From Ilyobacter_A sp963675185 (GTDB taxonomy: Bacteria; Fusobacteriota; Fusobacteriia; Fusobacteriales; Fusobacteriaceae), in contig CAXXOH010000003.1 of the NCBI GenBank assembly GCA_963675185.2, positions 1,628,765-1,692,764 on the forward strand: 64,000 nt of DNA. Reading direction: 5' to 3'. The notes beneath the pieces were generated by a model that was given only the letters and a program-made list of their open reading frames with translations, did no database searches and was not told the origin of the DNA. The position numbers were made by a program, and so were the translations under genes. Positions within the stretch are counted from its first letter, which is position 1, and each line of letters starts with the position of its first letter. Shown in pieces: positions 42,390 to 50,459 of the stretch.

Positions 42390-43523
42390 CTAACAACCTC
42401 CTAATATCTGCATGTTATTTAGATGGACCACAACGTCATAATCCTTATAACCAAGTATGTTTGATATATCGGATGTGTGGCACCCTTTTATCTTTTCTAC
42501 TTCATGAGAAGAATAATTTACAATTCCCCTAGCTATTTCGACACTCTCTTCGTCTAATATTGAGATTATGTCCCCTTTTTTAAAAGTGCCTACAATTTCT
42601 ATTATGCCACTAGGCAATAAGCTCTTATGCTGGCATATGGCTCGAGAAGCACCGGCATCTACTATGATTTTACCGCTTTTTTTACTCCCGTATATTATCC
42701 AGTGTTTACGGGCACTTAATTTTTTGTCGTTTTTTATAAAAAGGGTACCTATGTTCTCACCCTTTACAATTTTTCTTATTACCTCAGGGTCCTCACCTTT
42801 GGCAATAACCATGTTTATCCCTGAACTTGTGCAAATTTCTGCAGCTTTTATCTTTGTGGCCATACCGCCAGTTCCGAATTTAGAGCCGGAACCGCTCGCT
42901 ATTTTTTTTATGTTGGAGTCTATATTTTCAACTATATCTATTAGAGTTGCATCGGGGACTTCTTTTGGATTAGCCGTATATAGGCCTTCTATATCTGAAA
43001 GTATAATCAGTAAATCGGCATCGATAAGGCTGGACACAAGAGCCGAAAGAGTGTCGTTGTCCCCCACCTTTATTTCGTCAATGGCCACTGCATCGTTTTC
43101 GTTTACTATGGGGATTACCTTTTGGGAAAATATAGAAAAAAATGCGTTTCTGGCATTTAAAAAACGGTTTCTGTTGACTATATCCTCTTTTGTAAGGAGA
43201 AGTTGGGCAACGGTCTTGCCATATTCAGAAAATATCTTTTGGTACATGTGGATAAGGGCTACCTGACCAACTGCAGCTACAGCCTGCTTTTCAGGTATTG
43301 TACGTGGACGTTCTGCCAGGTTTAATTTTCCCATACCGGCACCTATTGCTCCGGAAGTAACAAGAACAACTTCGTACCCCTCGTTGTGCAGGTCTGACAT
43401 GAACCTAACCAGTTTTTCCATACGGCTTAAATTTATAAGCCCGGATTCGTGAGTCAGCGTGGTTGTTCCGACTTTGATGACTATACGTTTTAAATTTTTA
43501 ACATACGCGGTTCTGCTAACCAA
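42390..43523 (-). CDS. proB: Glutamate 5-kinase with PUA domain
   Basis: 377 residues from a TTG at 43523, seven bases after AGGGAGGA; an ATG 24 bases upstream precedes the ribosome site. The amino-acid kinase domain has 'IVIKVGTTTLTH', 'VTSGAIGAGMGKL', 'NENDAVA', 'GDNDTLSALVS' and 'FGTGGMATKIKAAEI'. The last 100 residues are a PUA domain. First step of proline synthesis, feedback-inhibited by proline in the family. Its co-location in a genome whose proline importer gene is disrupted is of interest. Confidence 0.97.
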   Translation of the reverse strand: MVSRTAYVKNLKRIVIKVGTTTLTHESGLINLSRMEKLVRFMSDLHNEGYEVVLVTSGAIGAGMGKLNLAERPRTIPEKQAVAAVGQVALIHMYQKIFSEYGKTVAQLLLTKEDIVNRNRFLNARNAFFSIFSQKVIPIVNENDAVAIDEIKVGDNDTLSALVSSLIDADLLIILSDIEGLYTANPKEVPDATLIDIVENIDSNIKKIASGSGSKFGTGGMATKIKAAEICTSSGINMVIAKGEDPEVIRKIVKGENIGTLFIKNDKKLSARKHWIIYGSKKSGKIIVDAGASRAICQHKSLLPSGIIEIVGTFKKGDIISILDEESVEIARGIVNYSSHEVEKIKGCHTSDISNILGYKDYDVVVHLNNMQILGGC

Positions 43524-43695
43524 AATAGATTCCTCCCTAAAAACCAAATATCAGCTTTATTATATCATAAATTTTTTGGAACCACCATATATGATATAAA
43601 ATTATTGATGGTGCGGTTCAAAACACTAAGTTTTAAGAATAACAATCGGGATTGGAGAAAAATTTTTCATAAATTTTAAAGTTGTGAGAGGTGGT

Positions 43696-43755
43696 TTGAT
43701 AAATTTGAGTTTTAGAGTATATAATCCTTGTAAATTTTATTTGAGCTGGTATAAT
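43696..43755 (+). promoter_or_regulatory. Tandem promoters of the FtsX-like/LolD-like transporter
   Basis: P1: TTGATA, 18 bases, TATAAT (43720-43725). P2: TTGTAA, 16 bases, TATAAT (43750-43755). The rest of the 325-base gap to proB is AT-rich with only a minus-strand -10-like TATAAT at 43559-43564, a possible proB promoter. Confidence 0.6.
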
Positions 43756-43848
43756 TAATGTGGGGCGTTAAATTTACAGAAGTTAGATTTTTTAAAAAAA
43801 TTAGGTATATTTAAAAGTAAAAATTTTAATTTAAAGGGAGAAATGCAA

Positions 43849-45015
43849 ATGATAGAGTTTTTTATAGCGAAAAAACACATAATTGAGAGAAAAAGGCAGA
43901 GTTTTATAGCCATCCTGGGGATAATGATAGGTGTGACGGTACTAATTGTTTCCATAGGGATAGCAAACGGCCTGGACAAAAATATGATAGACAACATACT
44001 TTCTATGACTTCGCATATAAACGTAACCAATACCGAATACTCTTTGCAGGATTACAAGGAGTTGCAAAAGGAGATAGAAGGTATCGACGGGGTCAAAGGT
44101 GCTGTGCCTAAGCTTTCTACACAGGGGATATTAAAGTATAATGGTGTTGGTGGGACCTACATATCCGGAATTAAGATAGAGGGGATGGATTTTAAGGACG
44201 CCAAGAGGGTGATGGAGCTAGATAATAAGATAGTACAGGGCAGTATGAGTGTGGAGAAGCCGACTCAGTTTTTGATGGGGAAGGAACTTTTCGACCAGCT
44301 TGGGGCTAGCATAGGAGAAAATATAAGCATAGTTTCAGCTGATAACCGTGAGATTTACCTGGAGATAGCCGGCGTGTTCCAGTCTGGATACTATGAATTT
44401 GATACCAGCCTGATAATAGTACCGCTAAAGGCTGTGCAGATAATGTCCTATGTGGGGGACACTACGAGCCACATAGATGTTATATTGAACAAGGTGTATG
44501 ATGCCCCTAAGATTGCAGATTTGATAACTTCTAAAACCGGCCTCATAACAAGAACTTGGGGAGAGATGAACAGAAACCTTCTGGCGGCGCTCTCGTTGGA
44601 AAAGACAGTTATGATATTGGTATTTTCCCTTATAGTTGTGATAGCGGGCTTTGTAGTCGGGGTTATACTAAACATGCTGGTCAGAGAAAAGACCAGGGAT
44701 ATCGGCATAATGAGGTCTATGGGATTTTCTAGTAAAAGTATAATGAATATATTTTTGATAGAGGGATTTACCCTTGGAATAATAGGAAATGTGCTGGGGC
44801 TGTTACTGTCCTTTCTCATAATATGGTATATAAAGAATTTTTCAATAAGCCAATTGACTAGCATATATTATTTGAGCAAGATACCAGTAGAAATCACCTA
44901 TAAAGAGGTCGTTATAGTAGTGGTGGCAAATTTAATAGTTATATTCCTATCAAGCATCTTCCCGGCTTATCGGGCTGCGAAATTAAAACCAGTGGAGGCA
45001 TTAAAATATGAGTAA
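43849..45015 (+). CDS. ABC transporter permease, LolC/LolE (FtsX) family
   Basis: 388 residues from the ATG at 43849, eight bases after AAAGGGAG; an ATG 6 bases earlier is too close to the ribosome site. Type VII ABC layout: one N-terminal span (about residues 20-42), a periplasmic domain to about 265, then three spans. 'ILNMLVREKTRDIGIMRSMG' is the coupling-helix motif of LolC/E. Probably releases lipoproteins from the inner membrane with the ATPase that follows. Only one permease gene is present, so the transporter may use a homodimer. Confidence 0.85.
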   Translation: MIEFFIAKKHIIERKRQSFIAILGIMIGVTVLIVSIGIANGLDKNMIDNILSMTSHINVTNTEYSLQDYKELQKEIEGIDGVKGAVPKLSTQGILKYNGVGGTYISGIKIEGMDFKDAKRVMELDNKIVQGSMSVEKPTQFLMGKELFDQLGASIGENISIVSADNREIYLEIAGVFQSGYYEFDTSLIIVPLKAVQIMSYVGDTTSHIDVILNKVYDAPKIADLITSKTGLITRTWGEMNRNLLAALSLEKTVMILVFSLIVVIAGFVVGVILNMLVREKTRDIGIMRSMGFSSKSIMNIFLIEGFTLGIIGNVLGLLLSFLIIWYIKNFSISQLTSIYYLSKIPVEITYKEVVIVVVANLIVIFLSSIFPAYRAAKLKPVEALKYE

Positions 45016-45697
45016 GATAATACTAAAATTAGAAAAAGTAAACAAGCACTACAGGGATAAAAAAAGAGACATTCATATAATAAACGATTTGGAGTTAGAG
45101 GTTGAAGAAGGGGAGTTTATAGCTATATTGGGAAAATCTGGATCTGGGAAATCAACACTTTTAAACCTTATAGGAGCTCTAGACAGGCCTGACAGTGGAA
45201 GTATATACTATGATGGAAAAGAGATAAACGGATTTTCAGAGACCAATTTAGACAGTTTGAGGAACGAGTTCTTGGGATTCGTTTTCCAATTTCATTACCT
45301 GCTACCTGAATTCACGGCTCTTGAAAATGTTATGCTGCCGGCTATGCTAGCCAAAAGAAATGACGTGGAGGCCATAAAAAAGAGGGCAAAGGAACTTTTG
45401 GAAGATGTGGAGCTAGGGGACAGGCTGCACCACAAACCAGCTGAATTGTCCGGTGGAGAAAAACAGAGGGTGGCGGTGGCAAGGGCCATGATAAATTCGC
45501 CTAAGCTTATATTGGCTGACGAGCCTACAGGAAACCTGGATGAAGAAACCAGTGAAAACATACATCGCCTCTTAAAAAAGATAAACAGCGAAAAAAAACA
45601 GACCATAGTAGTAGTTACGCATAGCTCTGAATTGGCAGGGATATGCGACAAGAGATTTTACCTAAAAAAAGGTAGATTAAGCACGTCAAAAGATTAG
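45008..45697 (+). CDS. lolD: ABC transporter ATP-binding protein, LolD family
   Basis: 229 residues. Walker A 'LGKSGSGKSTLL', Q-loop 'FVFQFHYLLPEFTALENVMLP', signature 'LSGGEKQRVAVARAM', Walker B 'LILADEPTGNLD' and H-loop 'VVVTHSSELA' are intact. It overlaps the permease gene by eight bases. 'QFHYLLPEFTALENVMLP' is the LolD version of this region. The MacB/FtsE-type alternative is less likely. Confidence 0.88.
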   Translation: MSKIILKLEKVNKHYRDKKRDIHIINDLELEVEEGEFIAILGKSGSGKSTLLNLIGALDRPDSGSIYYDGKEINGFSETNLDSLRNEFLGFVFQFHYLLPEFTALENVMLPAMLAKRNDVEAIKKRAKELLEDVELGDRLHHKPAELSGGEKQRVAVARAMINSPKLILADEPTGNLDEETSENIHRLLKKINSEKKQTIVVVTHSSELAGICDKRFYLKKGRLSTSKD

Positions 45698-45817
45698 GAT
45701 AATAAAGTAAAAAAATATAAATTTATTAATAGGATTTTTTATAAAATGGGGTATACTAATAACAGAAGAGCACACACTACAAATCACAATATTTAGGTCG
45801 AAAGGAAGTGGTTACTT

Positions 45818-46375
45818 ATGAGAATGATCATAAGTGGAAGACATTTAGAGATTACTGATCCTATTAGAGACTACGCTGAGAAGAAAATAGGTAGGATTAA
45901 AAAATATTTCGATAATATTTTGGAAATTGATATCACGTTATCAGCTGAACACAGCAAAGTTCAAGGAGAAAAACACACAGCCGACATATTGCTTTTTGCA
46001 AACGGTGCTAAAATAAAGGCTTCTGCAAGCGATGCTATACTGTATGCAGCAATAGATGAAGTTGTAGAGGTGCTTGAAAAACAAGTTAAAAAACACAAAG
46101 AAAAGTTAAGAGATGACAAGCACGCAGGCGGTAGAGGAATAAAAGAAGGTGTCCCTATTGTTGAAGGAGAAGTTAGTGTAAAGAGTGAGGAAAAGAAGAT
46201 AGTTTCGGCACGTATTTCTGCTGCTAAACCAATGAGCGTTGAGGAAGCGGTACTTCAGATGGAGGCTCTTGGGCAAGAGTTCTATACATTTATGAATTTT
46301 GAAACAGAGGAGCTAAACATCGTATACAGAAGAAGAGACGGTGACTACGGGCACATCGAGCCTGTATGGAAATAG
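45818..46375 (+). CDS. hpf: Ribosome hibernation promoting factor, long form
   Basis: 185 residues. The N-terminal S30AE domain (1-105) has 'IISGRHLEITDPIRDYAEKKIGRIKKYF' (about residues 3-30), and the C-terminal dimerisation domain has 'KPMSVEEAVLQMEALGQEFYTFMNFETEELNIVYRRRDGDYGHIEP' (about 138-184). The long form joins two 70S ribosomes into 100S dimers in stationary phase. RBS GAAAGGAAGTGG. Next to a tRNA gene, with a TATACT -10-like box at 45752-45757. Confidence 0.97.
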   Translation: MRMIISGRHLEITDPIRDYAEKKIGRIKKYFDNILEIDITLSAEHSKVQGEKHTADILLFANGAKIKASASDAILYAAIDEVVEVLEKQVKKHKEKLRDDKHAGGRGIKEGVPIVEGEVSVKSEEKKIVSARISAAKPMSVEEAVLQMEALGQEFYTFMNFETEELNIVYRRRDGDYGHIEPVWK

Positions 46376-46436
46376 TAGAGTTTGATTTTTCTTAGGTTTT
46401 AAATATATGATGATTTAGTATAAAAATTAGTTACTA

Positions 46437-46512
46437 GCGTCATTAGCTTAGCTGGTAGAGCACACGACTCTTAATCGTGGGGTCACAGGTTCAACCCCTG
46501 TATGACGCACCA
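46437..46512 (+). tRNA. tRNA-Lys (anticodon CTT)
   Basis: 76 bases folding as a cloverleaf. Acceptor GCGTCAT (46437-46443) pairs with ATGACGC (46502-46508). The anticodon stem ACGA/TCGT holds loop CTCTTAA with anticodon CTT, and the T arm is ACAGG-TTCAACC-CCTGT. The 3' CCA (46510-46512) is encoded. It decodes AAG. A terminator follows 18 bases on. Confidence 0.97.
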
Positions 46513-46527
46513 AATACCAAATTTAAT

Positions 46528-46551
46528 AAAGGAGCAGAGGCTCCTTTTTTT
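46528..46551 (+). terminator. Terminator after tRNA-Lys
   Basis: AGGAGC-AGAG-GCTCCT flanked by A's and followed by a T-run. Confidence 0.85.
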
Positions 46552-46760
46552 ATGTGCAGATTTTACTTATGCTGGTAAAGAACACGAGGTATTTATAAAT
46601 TGAAATCAAAAAATAAATTGACTGGAGTGTTATTTTGCCCGGTAGTTGTATGATAAAAAGATTATTTTGTTCTTTTTTAAAAAATAGGGTTTATTTTCTG
46701 TGATTAAATCTGTATAATAATAGGTGAGGATTAAAACCAAGAGAAAGTGAGGACACACAG

Positions 46761-47489
46761 ATGCTTAAAGGATTTGTTTTGCTTATAAAATTTATGACTA
46801 GGATACCTTTACCTTGGGTAGTAGAATATGATGAGAACGAGCTAGGGAAGGCTACAAAACTTTTCCCGTTGGTGGGGCTTATAATAGGTGCTTTTCTTGC
46901 TGCGATGTATTTTGTATTTTCACAATTTACTGATAATAAACTTATAATAGCAGTGCTTATTGTACTTAGCGATATCGTAATAACAGGCGGGCTGCATTTA
47001 GACGGTTTGGCGGATACCTTTGACGGTATATTCAGTTATAGATCAAAGCACAGGATGCTTGAGATAATGAGGGATTCCAGACTTGGGACAAACGGAGTTT
47101 CCGCCATAGTGGTCTATCTCTTGCTCAAAACAAGCCTGCTTACAGAATTTGATTGGAGGTACATAATAGTAATGCCGGTTGTGGCTAGAATGAACACAGT
47201 TATAAATGCTGGGCTTGGGAATTATGCTAGAAAAGTAGGCATGGCAAAAGGTATAGTGGAGAACACGAGTAAAAAAGATGCTGTATTTTCAGTGCTATTG
47301 ACGCTACTTGTTTCATTTTTCTTCATAGGTCTGCAAGCTGTTCCTGTGATATTAGTATGCGGTATAGTAGGGATATTTTTCGTAAAATTAATGGAGAGAA
47401 AAATAGAAGGCGTGACCGGGGACACCTTGGGGGCGATACTTGAACTGACAAGTGTAGTTGTATTATTAATGGGAGTAATTTTAAAATGA
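46761..47489 (+). CDS. cobS: Adenosylcobinamide-GDP ribazoletransferase (cobalamin synthase)
   Basis: 242 residues, integral membrane protein with about six spans. The active-site block 'GGLHLDGLADTFDGIFSYRSK' is spread over about residues 76-96 and 'MLEIMRDSRLGTNGVSAI' follows. It joins adenosylcobinamide-GDP with alpha-ribazole (or its phosphate) to finish B12. ATG behind GAGAAAGTGAGG. A weak promoter (TTTATT-N17-TATAAT at 46690-46718) is present, and I see no cobalamin riboswitch in the 215-base leader. It overlaps cobC by four bases. Confidence 0.95.
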   Translation: MLKGFVLLIKFMTRIPLPWVVEYDENELGKATKLFPLVGLIIGAFLAAMYFVFSQFTDNKLIIAVLIVLSDIVITGGLHLDGLADTFDGIFSYRSKHRMLEIMRDSRLGTNGVSAIVVYLLLKTSLLTEFDWRYIIVMPVVARMNTVINAGLGNYARKVGMAKGIVENTSKKDAVFSVLLTLLVSFFFIGLQAVPVILVCGIVGIFFVKLMERKIEGVTGDTLGAILELTSVVVLLMGVILK

Positions 47490-48082
47490 AAACTGAGTTT
47501 ATATTCGTAAGGCACGGCGAGACAGAGTATAATCGTAAAAAGCTATACTTTGGTCACCTAGACCCTAGTTTAAATGATTTGGGAAGAAAGCAGGTAATGG
47601 GATCTAAAAGCCTCCTAAAGGGTGTAGAGATAGAGGCGATATATTCCAGCGACCTTAGGAGATGTGTGGAAACCTCCCAAATTATTAATGAGGGTATGAA
47701 TAAAGAGATAATAAAAATAGAAAACCTCAGGGAGTTAAATTTCGGTATTTTTGAAGGTAAGACCTACGATGAGATTTTGAAAGATTTCCCGAAACATTCT
47801 ACAGATTTTTTTAGCAACTGGGAGAGCTTTAAGATACCGGAGGGGGAAAGCTTACTTGAGCTACAGAATAGGTGCGTAAAAGAAATAGAGAAGATAAGGC
47901 TTGAGAATATTGGAAAGACTGTTCTTGTCTCAACCCATTTTGGATGCGTGCAGGCGATACTTTCTTACTACCTTTGTGAAGGGCTTGCCGGCTATTGGAA
48001 ATTTGCCGTGGACAATGGTTCTCTCACAAAGCTCAGTTTTGTGGACGATTTTGTCTATATAAATTATTTAAATAAAGTTTAA
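47486..48082 (+). CDS. cobC: Histidine phosphatase, probable alpha-ribazole phosphatase
   Basis: 198 residues. 'FIFVRHGETEYNRKKLYFG' holds the phospho-accepting His. 'IYSSDLRRCVETSQII' and 'LRELNFGIFEGKTYDEI' are family motifs, and 'VLVSTHFGCVQAIL' gives the second catalytic His. Its four-base overlap with cobS supports the CobC role of dephosphorylating the lower-ligand intermediate. Other phosphoglycerate mutase-like functions are possible. Confidence 0.88.
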   Translation: MKTEFIFVRHGETEYNRKKLYFGHLDPSLNDLGRKQVMGSKSLLKGVEIEAIYSSDLRRCVETSQIINEGMNKEIIKIENLRELNFGIFEGKTYDEILKDFPKHSTDFFSNWESFKIPEGESLLELQNRCVKEIEKIRLENIGKTVLVSTHFGCVQAILSYYLCEGLAGYWKFAVDNGSLTKLSFVDDFVYINYLNKV

Positions 48083-48105
48083 ATTTTGATTAGACGGGTG
48101 ATCTT

Positions 48106-48789
48106 GTGAATGACTATAGAAGTGGGCACAGGCAGAGAATAAAGAAAAAATATCTGGAGATCGGCCCTCAGGCATTCAACGAGGAGTATGAGCTGCTGGA
48201 GCTTTTACTTACATTTTCCATACCTAGGAGGGACTGTAAATCCATAGCAAAGGAGCTTTTGGAGAAATTCGGATCCCTAAGTAATGTTTTGCACGAATCC
48301 AAGGAAAATTTGGAGTCGGTTTCAGGCATAAAGGACAATTCTTATGTTTTGTTCAAACTTGTTTTGGACTTGAATAAATACATATTAAAAGAAAATAGGT
48401 TGAAAGAGACATATATAAACGGTACTTATGATCTCGTAAATTATCTCAAGCAGGATATAGGATTTGTAAAAAAAGAGGTTTTTAAGGTTATATTTTTGGA
48501 TAACAAAAATAAGTTCCTGAAGGAGGAAACCCTTTTTAAGGGGACACTTGACAGGAGCCACATATATCCCAGGGAGCTGGTGGAGAACATATTCAAACAC
48601 AGCGCAAAGTCGGTTATATTTTCTCATAACCATCCATCGGGGGATCTTACGCCATCTAAACAAGATGTGAATTTTACCAACAGTATGAAAAAACTCTTGA
48701 AAGAACTGGATATAAGGCTTCTTGATCACATAATTATTGGAAGAAACTCTTATTTCAGTTTTCTAGAAAATGGATTGCTCGAGGATTAA
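48106..48789 (+). CDS. radC: RadC-family JAB-domain protein
   Basis: 227 residues, GTG start. N-terminal helix-hairpin-helix region ('RDCKSIAKELLEKFGSLSNVL') and a C-terminal JAB/MPN domain with the metal site 'FSHNHPSGDLTPSKQD'. Named for DNA repair, but its biochemical role is unsettled. It follows cobC by 23 bases and leads ricT by 15, so it is in the same transcript. Confidence 0.93.
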   Translation: MNDYRSGHRQRIKKKYLEIGPQAFNEEYELLELLLTFSIPRRDCKSIAKELLEKFGSLSNVLHESKENLESVSGIKDNSYVLFKLVLDLNKYILKENRLKETYINGTYDLVNYLKQDIGFVKKEVFKVIFLDNKNKFLKEETLFKGTLDRSHIYPRELVENIFKHSAKSVIFSHNHPSGDLTPSKQDVNFTNSMKKLLKELDIRLLDHIIIGRNSYFSFLENGLLED

Positions 48790-48804
48790 AGTCAGGAGGA
48801 TATA

Positions 48805-49680
48805 ATGAAATATAAAGTTTTAGGCATAATATTTGAAGTTACCAGAAAAAGGTATTATTTTGAAGTCACTGATGATGCACAGTATAAGAGAGATGACCTT
48901 GTAATAGTGGACACTGCAAGGGGTATAGAGATGGGGACCGTCTACCTTGAGCCGAGAATGATTGATGAATCAGATCTAGTGCTGCCACTCAAACCCGTAG
49001 TTAGAAAGGCTACAAAGGATGATATAGATAGATACACTGACCTTAGGAAGCAGGCTGACGAAGCCTTTAATGTCTGCAAAAAGAAGATATTCGAGCATAA
49101 GCTCCCTATGAAACTGATAACATCGGAGTATACCTTTGATAGGACAAAACTGATATTTTATTTTACCGCAGAGGGTAGGATAGATTTTAGAGAGCTGGTG
49201 AAAGATCTAGCCACAATATTTAAGCTGAGGATAGAACTTCGCCAAATAGGAGTGAGGGACGAGGCCAGAATACTTGGAAGTATAGGCATATGTGGCAAGG
49301 AACTCTGCTGCAGGACTTTTATTAATAAGTTTGATTCGGTTGCAATAAAGATGGCAAGGGACCAGGGACTTGTTATAAACCCGTCCAAAATATCTGGTGC
49401 TTGCGGGAGACTTTTATGCTGTATAAAATATGAGTATGAACAGTACTCCAATGAATTGAAAAATTTCCCTGCTATCGGACAGCAGGTTAAGACGGCTTCT
49501 GGAAAAGGGAAGGTCAACAGTGTGAATCCTCTCAACGGATACCTCTATATAGATGTAGAGGGTAAGGGAATAATGAAATTTAATTTATATGAAATAAAGT
49601 TTGATAGAACCGAAACTAAAAAAATACAAAAGCAGACCGAAAGGCAAGATGCAGCGCACAAGGAACTTGAAAAAGATTAG
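48805..49680 (+). CDS. ricT: PSP1 domain protein RicT (YaaT)
   Basis: 291 residues. PSP1 C-terminal domain with the cysteine set 'GICGKELCCRTFI' and 'GACGRLLCCIKYEYEQY', which in Bacillus RicT helps hold iron-sulfur clusters in the RicA-RicF-RicT complex that matures mRNAs with RNase Y. No ricA or ricF is adjacent. A Lys/Gln-rich tail ends the protein. RBS GTCAGGAGGATATA. Confidence 0.92.
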   Translation: MKYKVLGIIFEVTRKRYYFEVTDDAQYKRDDLVIVDTARGIEMGTVYLEPRMIDESDLVLPLKPVVRKATKDDIDRYTDLRKQADEAFNVCKKKIFEHKLPMKLITSEYTFDRTKLIFYFTAEGRIDFRELVKDLATIFKLRIELRQIGVRDEARILGSIGICGKELCCRTFINKFDSVAIKMARDQGLVINPSKISGACGRLLCCIKYEYEQYSNELKNFPAIGQQVKTASGKGKVNSVNPLNGYLYIDVEGKGIMKFNLYEIKFDRTETKKIQKQTERQDAAHKELEKD

Positions 49681-49688
49681 GTGATGTT

Positions 49689-50405
49689 ATGTTTATACAT
49701 GAAGATGAAACTTTAGATGAACTGAATGCCGTTTCCAAAAAAATAGTCCAAAAAAAGAGCGGGTTTAGGTTTGCCGTAGACGCCGTTCTTATTTCCCATT
49801 TTATAAATATAGATAAAAAAAGCCGTGTGCTAGATATAGGTACTGGAACCGGGATCATTCCCCTGCTTATATCGGAGGATGAGAATATAGATCTTATAAG
49901 CGCCATTGAGATACAGGATGACGTAGCCGATATGGCAAAGAGAAGCGTACTTTTAAACGGCTTAGATGACAGGATTGAAGTAATAAACGAAGATGTGCGT
50001 TATTTTAAGAGAGGGAACTTTTATGATTATGTGGTAACAAACCCCCCGTACATGAAGCTAGAGGGCGGTAAGATAAACATAGACCCTATAAAGGCGGTAT
50101 CCAGGCATGAGATTAAGTTGACTCTAGAAGAGTTAATTGAAAACTCCAAGAGATTGCTGAAACCTGGGGGTAGTTTCAATATAATCTACAGGACAAACCG
50201 CTTCTTGGAACTGGTACATCTTCTGGAGACTTTTAAGTTCGGAGTAAAAAGGGTGAGGTTTGTACACTCGAAGCCAGGCGTTAAGTCGGAACTTGTCATG
50301 CTTGAGGCTATGAAGGGAAAGAAATTGGAGTTAGAAGTGCTGGAGCCCCTTTATATAGAGGGTGAGGACGGCCAATGGAGTGAGGAAGTAAAAAAATATT
50401 ATTAG
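49689..50405 (+). CDS. tRNA1(Val) (adenine37-N6)-methyltransferase-like (TrmN6/YfiC)
   Basis: 238 residues, Rossmann methyltransferase. 'VLDIGTGTGIIPLLIS' binds SAM and 'VVTNPPYMK' is the N6-adenine catalytic motif. 'KSGFRFAVDAVLISHFI' at the N-terminus is typical of the TrmN6 group. It starts eight bases after ricT, mirroring the ricT/yabB-like order of Firmicutes. Substrate is by analogy. Confidence 0.87.
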   Translation: MFIHEDETLDELNAVSKKIVQKKSGFRFAVDAVLISHFINIDKKSRVLDIGTGTGIIPLLISEDENIDLISAIEIQDDVADMAKRSVLLNGLDDRIEVINEDVRYFKRGNFYDYVVTNPPYMKLEGGKINIDPIKAVSRHEIKLTLEELIENSKRLLKPGGSFNIIYRTNRFLELVHLLETFKFGVKRVRFVHSKPGVKSELVMLEAMKGKKLELEVLEPLYIEGEDGQWSEEVKKYY

Positions 50406-50409
50406 AATC

Positions 50410-50436
50410 TGCCGGAACAAGAGTTTCGGCATTTAT
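50410..50436 (+). terminator. Weak terminator or attenuator before uvrB
   Basis: TGCCGGAAC-AAGA-GTTTCGGCA with one G-U pair, followed by only a short T-rich stretch. Confidence 0.5.
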
Positions 50437-50459
50437 AATTATCTGTAAAGGGGGAGCCT

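Noticed and set aside
43524..43600. T-box leader for proB-proA
   Set aside because: The -10-like box is about 35 bases from the start codon, leaving no room for a T-box.
46546..46760. Possible cobalamin riboswitch before cobS
   Set aside because: The 215-base leader shows no B12-box (GCCACTG-like) or multi-stem structure; only a weak promoter is visible.
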